Part shown: piece by piece, positions 52,093 to 60,068 of the stretch
Numbering within the stretch: the stretch's first letter is position 1
How the letters are laid out: every line of letters begins with the position of its first letter
Assembly: GCF_000281975.1 (NCBI RefSeq)
Contig: NZ_AKKE01000021.1
Location: 1-60,068, forward strand
DNA from: Novosphingobium sp. AP12
GTDB taxonomy: Bacteria; Pseudomonadota; Alphaproteobacteria; Sphingomonadales; Sphingomonadaceae
Direction of reading: 5' to 3'
Length of the DNA stretch: 60,068 nucleotides
Translations under genes and position numbers: made by a program
The notes under the pieces: model-generated
Seen by the model: only the letters and a program-made list of their open reading frames with translations
Databases searched by the model: none
What the model was told of the DNA's origin: nothing

Positions 52093-52190
52093 GGTCACTT
52101 CCTTCCATCTAAATCGCGACTCTCAACGTCGCAGATGAAGGCTGCTTTTCATGGCAGGAAACGTCCATTTTATAATTGGATTATAATCGC
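52093..52190 (-). promoter_or_regulatory. Leader and -10-like element of the lasso operon
   Basis: On the minus strand, TATAAT (52185-52180) and TTATAAAAT (52176-52168) lie about 75-95 bases before the precursor ATG, in a locally A/T-rich spot. The GGAAGGA ribosome site is at 52100-52106. I found no -35 box or FecI-type motif I could support. Confidence 0.45.
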
Positions 52191-54184
52191 GCACGACGGC
52201 ATCGAGGGGGACGGTTATAAGAAGTGACCGAGCTCGAGAACGTGCGTTGGGAGCACGTGCCGGCGCCTTTAGTCGACGACCTGAACATACGCGTCAGCGA
52301 CCCGGTCACCCCATTCGGTCCGAACGGGACCAAACGCTTCGAATGTCAGCAACCTTCGTCCGCGCCGCAAGCAAAATCTCGCAAATTTTACTCTCTTCAT
52401 GCGATATCCATTTTGAAGCAACCAATCCTCGCTCGGAGCGTCACCCGACATCCCTGATGTAGGGACAACCTGAAGTTAGCTCGTTGGTTTGTCGTGGTAG
52501 TGTCCTCCAGTATATGAACGCGCGGCAACCGGGATGAGGAATGAGCCAGCGCGCCCGCAGCTATTACGCGCCGATGCTGCCGCACAGGACGTTAGACCTA
52601 GCATTCGTTAACACGGCTATCGGACTGACTACGGTGCATGAAGCCTCCGCAGCCAACGCCAGCCCCGGAGCAAAACGCGCGGGTCTGGCTCGAACCCGCC
52701 GCTGGCACGCCATCTTTCTTCTTTATGCGTTTTTGGCGCCGCTCACCGCAAATCAAAGGCCGAAGGCACCTTCACGGGGACAAGCCGGCGCGGGTCCTTA
52801 GGCGTTTTCACCCGCATCCCGGCGGGCCTTCCCCTTCCGCGTTGACCTGCCCACGTCTTCGGCCTCAATTTCGCAGCCCGCAACAAACCACGTCGGCGGC
52901 GCCCGCAAGAAATCGATATCATTTGCCAAAATCCTGCGGTGGCTGGGCAAGGATGATACGACAGACCGTTGACGGGCAATCAATCCCGGCACGAGCAGGC
53001 GCGGCGGCACGCACGCTAGATAATGCTAGACAACGGCGATCAGTACAGGCCGTTCTGGGTCAGCCCTTAAGCCAGTCTTTTCGCCAGTCGCTGTAAGAAC
53101 TGCGTCTGATGCGCGTACCGCAGCCTCGACAATTGCTGACATAGTTCCTGCCATCCCAGTCCACATCCTCGCGAACGGGCTTATGAGAGCCAAGAGCGCA
53201 CTTGAAAAGTTGCATCGATGCCGAAAACATAGCGACCCCGCTCCTGCCTCCGACTGGTTTACTCTCAGCTTGGCGCTACGCAAGCGGATTGCTAGCCTCT
53301 CAACTGCCCCGTGAGCACCTTCGCGATGGCCGCCAAGTTGATCCGCGTGATCGCTATTAAAAGTCAAAATCCTCATGCTTCTGCATCAGGCCAGATGCTT
53401 GCCCATTCATCCAGATGGATGCAAGTGCGCATGTTTGTCGCACCTAAACATGCCTCAAAAAAAGTCTCCCGATGCAGGCATCTTGACGGTATCGAGTAGC
53501 ACTATTGTTAACAAGCCATCACCGCATCACCATAATTTTGGCGCATAACTTATCGAATAAGAAATTGCCTCTTGCCTCACAAGCAAGCGCTAGTCTGAAA
53601 TAAACTAAGTACTACATAGTTAGTGTATAAGATTTCAAAATTAGATATTATATTTTTTACATCTTAATAGAAACAGCTGTCATGTTTTAAAAGTTCTATC
53701 TTGTTTATTACTCTCGGTCTTTTGCGATTCCATCTGCCCGATTAGTTTACCCCTGAATTTCCTTAACTCGGGCCTTCGCGCGTCCCGAGCGTTGACACGC
53801 GGCACAATCGTCTCGTGAAAGAGCTCATCTTTATTTCGTCTGGGGCTCGGTCTTCTATCACGATATTTGTCCGCCGATCGCTGCCCTCCGGCGCGGGATG
53901 GGAGCTGCGGTCCTAGTTGTGAATGGCCAGGCGAAATGCATGGGTCAATCGGGTACGAGTTGCGGCATTTCTGCAGAAGACGATGGGTGGAAAAACATTC
54001 ATCGATACCCAGAACATGGCAGCAGCAGCAAGCATGAGGCCGCTGCAGCGCCGAAGGCCCTCTCCTCGATCCGTCCTGCGAGCGAGCCGGCTGGCCGCGA
54101 TTCGCTTCGTATAGCTTTGCGTTCGGGAACGGCGTTCCCACCGTCACATTACCCATCGACGTGACGGAGTGGTAACAGGTGACG
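52191..54184. other. Sparse region with an A/T-rich island, no supported gene
   Basis: About 2 kb. Open frames near 52224, 52541 and 53898 show no family resemblance. A leftward frame at 52269-52451 reads FEAFGPVRTEWGDRVADAYV, which is protein-like but unplaced. Between about 53501 and 53700 the DNA is markedly A/T-rich compared with everything else here (for example TTAGATATTATATTTTTTAC), suggesting a foreign or structural segment. A short inverted pair AACTA/TAGTT lies at about 53604-53622. I see no iterons. Confidence 0.4.
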
Positions 54185-54349
54185 ATGGATTTTGAAGCCT
54201 TTGCGTGGGGCGTAAAAGGAGCGCGCTCAGGCCTGAAGTTATCGGATAATCCCTATATCAGTTCGGCCGCGAGGGCAGCCTGGACCGCGGGGCATCGACA
54301 GGAAATGAACCAGAGGCGTTCTAGGGCCGACTTTGCGGCGCGCTTCTAG
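54185..54349 (+). CDS. Ribosome modulation factor-like small protein
   Basis: 54 codons. The sequence AFAWGVKGARSGLKLSDNPY, then AAWTAGHRQE, follows the RMF pattern: G-xx-A-xxx-G ... NPY ... AW-xx-G. RMF binds ribosomes in stationary phase and forms inactive dimers. Residues are Arg/Ala-rich, as expected for a ribosome binder. AGGTGACG lies before the ATG. It stands alone and is short enough to be overlooked. A rare alternative would be an unrelated phage protein. Confidence 0.65.
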   Translation: MDFEAFAWGVKGARSGLKLSDNPYISSAARAAWTAGHRQEMNQRRSRADFAARF

Positions 54350-54614
54350 CTCTCACCGACCGGCGATGTCGGTCCGCGCCGTCGCCGCAAGCGCTACCGG
54401 TCGCGCCGATCGCTGTGCTGAATGCCCGCCCAGAGGGCGATTTGAAATTCTTACGCTCCTGTTGGCGGAGAGCGTAAAACCGCGCAATAGTGGCCACCGT
54501 TAGATAGCAGATAATTCATTCGAGGGTCGCGCTGCGCGGGGAACTGCAATGCTTGCTGGCTCGTTTCCGCTGATATCGCTACGCACTGTTCCGCGACAGG
54601 GAAAGGATTTTGTG

Positions 54615-54890
54615 ATGAGGGCTATTCTTAAAGCCGGGCTCGTTTGCTCGCTGTCTGCTGCTGTGGTGGCACCAGGCATTGCAAGCGCATCGGTACGCCC
54701 TGCTGCTGTGACATTCGGTTCTGGGTCCAGCGCGCTCAAGAGCGGCGAGCGAAAATCGGCGGTAGTCGCCGCAGACAATGATTTGAAGGCCCGGGACGCA
54801 ACGGTCGCATTGCTCGCTGCAGCAGCGGCGGGGCTTGGTCTTTACTGGGCCCTGCGCGATCATGACGACAAGCCTGTAAGTCCCTCCTGA
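54615..54890 (+). CDS. Small secreted or membrane-anchored protein
   Basis: 91 residues from the ATG at 54615, chosen because GAAAGGA lies 8 bases upstream and a clean signal peptide begins there (MRAILKAGLVCSLSAAVVAP). A linker is followed by a C-terminal hydrophobic span (ATVALLAAAAAGLGLYWAL) and a short acidic tail. It is a typical small alphaproteobacterial envelope protein. Its function is unknown. Confidence 0.75.
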   Translation: MRAILKAGLVCSLSAAVVAPGIASASVRPAAVTFGSGSSALKSGERKSAVVAADNDLKARDATVALLAAAAAGLGLYWALRDHDDKPVSPS

Positions 54891-55772
54891 ACCAACGCGA
54901 GCGCCCGTCCAAACGACTTTCGTGCGACTCGGCGCAGGCGTCGGGATGCTCTAGGTGGCATCCTCTCCCACCGGACTTGCCCCGCAGGGGCTCCCGACGC
55001 ATGGCAGCGCTTTTCATTTCTAACTGGTATCGGGCGTTGACCTTCGCAGGTGCAGCGCCAACAAAGCTGACAACTGCAGGCGAAGCAAGCTCTTACCTTG
55101 TCCCTCCTGCCGCCAGTCGCGCACTCGAGGAGATGCCGTCCGGGCCGCTGTAGGGCAGGATGGCCACTTCCTTTTTCAATCCAACTACCCGAGCCTAGGC
55201 GCACGTCGCGACTACGGGCCATCTCCATGCGAGCCACCCCCCGTGCCCGTAGTCCCGCCCGCGCTGAGTTGCGGCTGCAACCGAGAATGATCCGCTCAGG
55301 CCGGCGGCGCGACCAGGCCCGCCCCTGCGTTCTAAGGAACGGTCTGGGCGTTTCCCGCGATCCACCCACCGATTCGGGCAATGCCGTGATCGCCGGGAGG
55401 CTTGGTGACGCAAGCCCAGAACTGCTCTGCCTGCCAGCCTTCCCAGTTCGAAGTGGCAGTCCTTTTTGCCGGCTAGCCGTGGTACTGCAACTATCGTAAT
55501 CGCATATCACCATAAGCGCTCATGAGCACTAGCTTACCCGAAGCTACGCCGCGATACCGCACCCTGAGCTAGGCTGCTTGCGCGCAGACACTGGAGCCCA
55601 GTTCTCCCCATCGTCGCATTTTTCCGGCTACGTCCGTCCATGCCGATCCCGGTCGACTGTCTTGGGCCACGGAAACCGCGAAATGACGGCGCCTTACCCT
55701 GCAGTTATCTTCTGGTCCACTTTTCTGCGCTAGATCCCCACTGGCGATCATATTTCAGACGTGAAGGCGGCA
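54891..55772. other. Intergenic stretch before the epimerase, nothing recognised
   Basis: About 880 bases. Open frames exist on both strands but are Arg/Ser/Pro-rich and lack family similarity. It should contain the epimerase promoter. Confidence 0.35.
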
Positions 55773-56789
55773 ATGAACGACATGAAGCAATCGACAGTTC
55801 TGGTGACGGGCGCAGCCGGTTTCATCGGTGCGGCGGTCTCCGACGCGCTCATGGCACGCGGCCAACCGGTCGTGGGGATCGACAACCTCAACGACTACTA
55901 CCCGGTATCGTTGAAGAAGGCGCGGCTGGATCTTCTGGAGCATCGCCACCGCGGTCTGTTCCACTTCCGCGCCGTTGATTTCTCGGATCAGGCAGCGCTC
56001 GCCGGCGCTCTCGCCCCACTTCGCTTCGACACAATCGTCCACCTTGGCGCGCAAGCCGGCGTACGTTACTCCCTCGAAAATCCGCAAGCTTACGTAGCAT
56101 CAAACCTGGCGGGCCATGTCAACATGCTCGAAATCGCGCGTGGGCGCGAACTGGAGCACATGGTCTATGCCAGCTCGAGCTCAGTCTATGGCGGCAATGC
56201 CAGTCTCCCGTTCTCGGTTGAAGACCGCGCCGACCATCCCGTATCGCTCTACGCCGCGACCAAAAAAGCGGACGAATTGATGAGCGAGACATATGCCCAT
56301 CTGTTCCGCATCCCGCTGACCGGACTTCGCTTCTTCACAGTCTATGGTCCCTGGGGCCGCCCCGACATGGCAATGTGGAAATTCGCCGAACGCATTCTCA
56401 CCGGTCGCCCGATCGATGTTTATAACAACGGCGAGATGTCGCGCGACTTTACCTATATCGAGGATATCGTTGGCGGCGTCCTTGCCTGCCTCGATCAGCC
56501 GCCGGCGGACGATGGCGCCCCGAAGGCGGGGGGCAGCGTGAAACCGCATGCGCTGTACAACATCGGCAATAGCCGCGCCGAGCCACTTCTGCGCCTGATT
56601 GCCGTGCTGGAGGACGCGCTTGGCCGCAAGGCACTGCGCAATCTCCTGCCGATGCAGCCGGGCGATGTACCTGCGACATATGCCGACATCACAGCCCTCA
56701 CTCGCGATACCGGATATGCTCCGAGCATCCCGATCGAGATTGGTGTTCCCCGCTTCGCCGACTGGTTTCGAGGATACACTTGCCTGTGA
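55773..56789 (+). CDS. NAD-dependent nucleotide-sugar epimerase (UDP-glucuronate 4-epimerase-like)
   Basis: 338 residues. A Rossmann GxxGxxG motif (VTGAAGFIGAAV) is near residue 8-20, the SSSSVYGGN substrate loop follows, and the catalytic Tyr-x3-Lys is in YAATKKADELM. It is a short-chain dehydrogenase/reductase of the extended type, acting on UDP-hexoses for capsule or exopolysaccharide. I chose ATG 55773 with GAAGG just upstream; GTG 55761 and ATG 55782 are alternatives. It stands alone on the plus strand. Confidence 0.9.
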   Translation: MNDMKQSTVLVTGAAGFIGAAVSDALMARGQPVVGIDNLNDYYPVSLKKARLDLLEHRHRGLFHFRAVDFSDQAALAGALAPLRFDTIVHLGAQAGVRYSLENPQAYVASNLAGHVNMLEIARGRELEHMVYASSSSVYGGNASLPFSVEDRADHPVSLYAATKKADELMSETYAHLFRIPLTGLRFFTVYGPWGRPDMAMWKFAERILTGRPIDVYNNGEMSRDFTYIEDIVGGVLACLDQPPADDGAPKAGGSVKPHALYNIGNSRAEPLLRLIAVLEDALGRKALRNLLPMQPGDVPATYADITALTRDTGYAPSIPIEIGVPRFADWFRGYTCL

Positions 56790-56934
56790 GCGAGAGCATT
56801 GTAACCCACTTTTCTGGCAAAAAATAACCCGACTTACGCAGCACTGGGACGCGCCGACGCTACGGTCTTGGTGATCGCTGCGGAGAGGACCACCCCGCGG
56901 CAAAATATGGCAACGACAAGCGGGTGAAGGTAAT

Positions 56935-57579
56935 TCACAAAAGGTCCGGCTCCGTCCCCTGCAACATCACAGGAGCGTCACCGGGCGTCCACGGTGCCGC
57001 CCGCTCCATGATAGCCGCGAACAGCCTCGATTCGAGATGGCCGGAAAGCCAAGTATGCAGATGTGGTAGGTCCTGAGTGTCGAACCACGCTCGATCTACT
57101 GCGGCAAACTGACGGACGAATGGAAAAACAGCCGCATCGGTGAGACCACGTGAATTGCCGCTGAGCTGACCGGAGCTGGCCAGCAGATCATCGAGATCAC
57201 GCAGGATCATGAGACCCTCATCCCGGTGCGCCTGTTGATTGCCATCGTAGCGCTCGGGATATTTATAACGGTCCAAGTGGTGTTTGAAGGCCCCATCATT
57301 CCGCGCGATCAGGTCATTATCGTCGCGCTCCAACCAGCGTTCCGGATCGCGCTGCCCAAGCGCGAAGCGCATGATGTCGATACTCTGGTCGATGACCGTG
57401 TCGGTCGGAAGAACAAGCACCGGAACCGTTCCCTTTGCCGAGGCGCTGATCATCGCCTCCGGCTTTGCCGACAATCTGACCTCGCGCAGTTCGCAGATCA
57501 TGCCGCTCACGACGAGTGCCAGTCGCGCCCGCATCGCGTAAGGACAGCGCCGAAAGCTATAGAGAACGGCGTCAGGCAT
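56935..57579 (-). CDS. Glutathione S-transferase family protein
   Basis: 214 residues. The thioredoxin-like N-terminal domain begins VLYSFRRCPYAMRARLALVV with Cys in the CPYA motif, then the substrate-binding VPVLVLPTDTVIDQS. A helical C-terminal domain follows. A likely detoxification or thiol-transfer role; Cys suggests an omega/beta-like or glutaredoxin-like GST. It lies 44 bases downstream of trhO on the same strand, possibly an operon. Confidence 0.85.
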   Translation of the reverse strand: MPDAVLYSFRRCPYAMRARLALVVSGMICELREVRLSAKPEAMISASAKGTVPVLVLPTDTVIDQSIDIMRFALGQRDPERWLERDDNDLIARNDGAFKHHLDRYKYPERYDGNQQAHRDEGLMILRDLDDLLASSGQLSGNSRGLTDAAVFPFVRQFAAVDRAWFDTQDLPHLHTWLSGHLESRLFAAIMERAAPWTPGDAPVMLQGTEPDLL

Positions 57580-57623
57580 TTCGATGCGCCGCGAACAAGG
57601 GGGTTGCGGAGCAGACGACAGGC

Positions 57624-58619
57624 CTAAGGGCGCGAGACATTGTCTTCGCTGCCGCCCTGCCCTATCCGTACCGCGCCCACGTGAAGCTCGCCGCGCGCAG
57701 CCGCGAGTTCCTCCTGCCGTTGGCGCTCGCGATAGGATTCACGCTGTGCATCGCTGCGCTCGGTATGGCAGGCCGGGCAGCTCACCCCTTCTTCAAATAG
57801 CGGTGAATTACGGTCCGAAGAGCTAACCGGGCGTCGGCAAGCATGGCAAAGGCTGTAAGTTCCTTCGATCAGGCCATGCCCAATAGTGACGCGCTGGTCG
57901 AAAACAAAACATTCTCCTCGCCAGAGGCTCTGCGACGCAGGCACTGTCTCAAGATATCGCAAAATGCCGCCCTTCAGGTGGTATACCTCCTCGATGCCCT
58001 CCTGTTTCAGGAAGGCGGTAGACTTCTCACAGCGGATCCCGCCCGTGCAGAACATCGCAACTTTTGTCTTTTTGCCAGTGCCCACGCTCAGTAGCCGCTC
58101 ACGTTCATTCCGGAACCAGCCAGGGAAATCCCGAAACGAACGCGTTTTCGGATCTATTGCGCCTTCGAAACTGCCAACGGCGACTTCGTAGTCGTTGCGG
58201 GTGTCGATCACGATCGTGTCCGGGTCCGCAATTAAGGCGTTCCAGTCCTGCGGCTCGACATAAGTGCCGGCGCTCGCCAACGGATCGATGTCGGGCTTAC
58301 CCATAGTCACGATCTCGCGCTTGATGCGCACCTTCATGCGATGGAATGGCATAGCCGTCGCCGTTGACAGCTTGACGTCCAGAGATGCGCAGCCGGGCAA
58401 TGCGCGGATATGCTCAAGAACACTTTGAACGGCCCCGGATTCGCCGGCGATCGTGCCGTTGATACCTTCGGACGCGATCAGCAGCGTACCGCGTACGCCA
58501 TGATCCCGGCAAAGTCGGTCGAGGGGTGCTCGCACGCTTTCACAATCTGCAAAAGGCGTGAAACAATAGAGGGCGGCCACTGAGAAAGCGTCAGGAGATG
58601 CGATGCTGGAAGTGTGCAT
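57624..58619 (-). CDS. trhO: tRNA uridine(34) 5-hydroxylase TrhO (rhodanese family)
   Basis: 331 residues. The N-terminal acylphosphatase-like domain ([14 protein letters not shown]) and the rhodanese core with the catalytic loop [16 protein letters not shown] are intact. The C-terminal Cys pairs (CHACRR, CPAC) suggest a metal site. TrhO adds the O2-derived hydroxyl to U34 of certain tRNAs. I chose ATG 58619 over a longer frame because the conserved N-terminus starts there. It is a chromosomal-type housekeeping gene. Confidence 0.92.
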   Translation of the reverse strand: MHTSSIASPDAFSVAALYCFTPFADCESVRAPLDRLCRDHGVRGTLLIASEGINGTIAGESGAVQSVLEHIRALPGCASLDVKLSTATAMPFHRMKVRIKREIVTMGKPDIDPLASAGTYVEPQDWNALIADPDTIVIDTRNDYEVAVGSFEGAIDPKTRSFRDFPGWFRNERERLLSVGTGKKTKVAMFCTGGIRCEKSTAFLKQEGIEEVYHLKGGILRYLETVPASQSLWRGECFVFDQRVTIGHGLIEGTYSLCHACRRPVSSSDRNSPLFEEGVSCPACHTERSDAQRESYRERQRQEELAAARGELHVGAVRIGQGGSEDNVSRP

Positions 58620-58771
58620 GCAAAGCCCCTTAGCGCGAACGCATGCCAAAGCGAATGCTGTTGGCGATGTGGGAGAGTCCGTGCCGAGACTAACGGCGCC
58701 CCGCACGACGGAAATGCTGCGTCGCAGCATTCAGCTGGACGGGCATATTGCCGCGCACTATCAGGGGACAC

Positions 58772-59179
58772 ATGAACTTTTTCGAACAGTATGAGCATGC
58801 GATCAGCCAGATCGTTCTGCTGTGCCCTGCTCCCGACAAATTCGCCCATGTCTTCGCGGGACTGATATTATGGCTTGGCTCGGCAGTGATCTTGCGGCGC
58901 CACCTCGCTTCCCTCGTTCCTTTGGCCGTCGTGGTGCTTTTTGAAACGGGCAACGAGATCATCGACTTCTTCGCGCACGATGGCTGGGAGTGGAGTGACA
59001 CTCTCGGCGATGCAGCCGCGACCTGGTTCTGGCCAGCTGTTGTGTGGGCAGCCGTCAGGCTCTGCCCCTGGTTAACCGGCGCGAGAAGCCGGAAGCTAGC
59101 TCCCCTACCGGACGACGAGGTGGAATCGCGCTTCCGCCGGCATCCCGCAGAAGGCCAGGCGGCCGGCAACGGCGTCTAG
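58772..59179 (+). CDS. VanZ-like small membrane protein
   Basis: 135 residues from the ATG at 58772, with AGGGGA 5 bases upstream. Three to four spans can be seen (FAHVFAGLILWLGSAVIL, LASLVPLAVVVLFETGNEI, AATWFWPAVVWAAVRL). The acidic motif NEIIDFFAHDGWEWSDTLGD resembles the VanZ/DUF2238-type family. Function is unknown; it could be a lipid- or envelope-related enzyme. It is divergent from trhO. Confidence 0.7.
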   Translation: MNFFEQYEHAISQIVLLCPAPDKFAHVFAGLILWLGSAVILRRHLASLVPLAVVVLFETGNEIIDFFAHDGWEWSDTLGDAAATWFWPAVVWAAVRLCPWLTGARSRKLAPLPDDEVESRFRRHPAEGQAAGNGV

Positions 59180-59441
59180 GGGTCTGACGGGGCTGCTGCA
59201 GAAGCGAGCATGCCAGCAGTTAGCCTGCAATAGTAGGTGAACTCGGGCGCGCAGCTCGTCCAGACAATCAAGCCCCTCGCTGGCAAATTAAAATAGCACG
59301 GGGCGCGATTGCCTGTGGCGCCGATCACATCGACCTATTTCGTCAGCCACGAACGCCGGCGACTTTTGCCGTCCGGGATCTCTTTGCAAATAGTCTTTAA
59401 ATAAAGAGCGCGCCAGAAAAGAGACTGCGCTGCGTGTCGCG

Positions 59442-59681
59442 TTAGTGCACGGTTTCAAGAGGGACCGGGGTGAACCCGGGAAATATCTTCACCTGCTCGA
59501 GAGGAAGCCGCGTTTGCTGGACAATCACCAGCCACATGCCGTCACCCTCGGGCAGCGCGGCAACGTGGGCGCTGCCTGCCACGGCGTCCGGACTCTTATC
59601 AAAGGCCTCATGAACCGCTTTCAAATCGGCCTCTGAATTCTCCGAAAGTGCAATGTACTTACGCTGCATGTGGATCCGCAT
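59442..59681 (-). CDS. Small hypothetical protein related to the 18058 frame
   Basis: 79 residues (MRIHMQRKYIALSENSEADL onward). The middle and end (GMWLVIVQQTRLPLEQVKIF then PGF) parallel GVWLTVIQETPQDLDDVMIL in the frame at 18058. A Met at residue 5 may be the true start. No known family is recognised. It looks like a short alpha/beta domain. Confidence 0.6.
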   Translation of the reverse strand: MRIHMQRKYIALSENSEADLKAVHEAFDKSPDAVAGSAHVAALPEGDGMWLVIVQQTRLPLEQVKIFPGFTPVPLETVH

Positions 59682-60068
59682 AACAGGGATGTACCGCGAG
59701 AGCTTGCTACAGGAAATACCGAAGGCAAATTCGCCCTCCTAATTTTCACCATACTCGCCCGGGCCTGCTGCTCGGGAGGATTGCGGTGCATTTCAACTTC
59801 CGCCATGGACCAATTTGTCCGGAGGCTGGACTGCCGCTGCAGAGCCAACCTGGCTCGCGGTGGTGCGCGGGCGCGGCGGTGGAGGAGCAACGCTGCGCCC
59901 GCGTCTAAAAACGTGCCCCTGTTCGCATGGAATGCTGCGGCGGTGTTGGATAGGGCTAACCCGCCCGCACTTTGCAGCAGCGCTCCGCGCGGTGAGCGCA
60001 CTAGACCATCGTACCAAGCCTCAGATCAAAGCTTCCGGCCGTAGCCGCTATCGGCTGGCCCATCATCC
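59682..60068. other. Terminal stretch, nothing recognised
   Basis: About 390 bases to the window end. Frames on both strands are Arg/Ala-rich without family resemblance. Confidence 0.35.

Noticed and set aside
53680..54156. Open frame on the minus strand, 158 codons
   Set aside because: Cys/His/Arg-rich with no start signal or similarity, beside an A/T-rich island; not coding-like.
54860..55513. Long frames on both strands before the epimerase
   Set aside because: Arg/Ser/Pro/Gly-rich composition on both strands, no ribosome site or family match.
1..60068. Search for rRNA, tRNA, plasmid replication and partition genes
   Set aside because: None were recognised by eye; short or divergent tRNAs could still be missed without a covariance search.

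Overview
The window looks like DNA from a high-GC alphaproteobacterium of the sphingomonad group (Sphingomonas, Sphingobium, Novosphingobium, Sphingopyxis). The evidence is the F-type conjugation genes, the lasso-peptide cluster with an isopeptidase and a TonB receptor, a luxI-phyH operon, MASE1 and PilZ proteins, and a YozE-type small protein. No replication, partition, integrase, rRNA or tRNA genes are visible, so I cannot tell a megaplasmid from a chromosome carrying an integrated conjugative element.

Layout. 1-7642 (minus): an F-type type IV secretion operon, traA-L-E-K-B-dsbC-traV-traC plus a cut-off inner-membrane gene. A divergent small regulator follows (8069). 8.8-24.4 kb is accessory DNA: an acidic small protein, a SWIM/SNF2 helicase, a decayed eutB relic, a TPR/TonB-C protein divergent from a thioredoxin-like protein, an IS256 scar, an IHF-like protein, and many small plasmid-type genes (YozE, HTH, SNase, SH3, PRC-barrel, PilZ). 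24.9-27.2 kb is a MASE1 kinase/FixJ-type regulator pair bracketed by three copies of a GGAAATTTCC-type palindrome. 28.3-37.1 kb holds an autotransporter, a secreted intradiol-dioxygenase-like lipoprotein, an OmpR-type regulator, and a divergent kinase with a long Gly/Pro/Met-rich insert followed by an outer-membrane barrel gene.

37.6-40.5 kb is a quorum-sensing unit: luxR, a terminator-like hairpin, then translationally coupled luxI-phyH-gntR. 40.9-42.8 kb carries two tandem, coupled paralogues of a single-chain MNT nucleotidyltransferase-HEPN protein. 43.0-52.1 kb is a complete lasso-peptide system: ECF sigma, FecR, STN-TonB receptor and isopeptidase on the plus strand, meeting cyclase C, protease B and a 47-codon precursor A on the minus strand. 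The two halves converge with one base between their stop codons.

52.2-60.1 kb is sparse. It has an A/T-rich island near 53.6 kb, a 54-codon RMF-like gene, a small secreted protein, a nucleotide-sugar epimerase, a GST, the tRNA hydroxylase TrhO and a VanZ-like membrane protein.

How it works together (inference): the lasso operon makes a threaded peptide. The TonB receptor retrieves it, signals through FecR and the sigma factor, and the isopeptidase opens it inside the cell. The precursor gene is very short and easily missed, and its core sequence is one I do not recognise. I regard this as the most rewarding part of the window, followed by the MNT-HEPN pair and the palindrome-bracketed two-component system.
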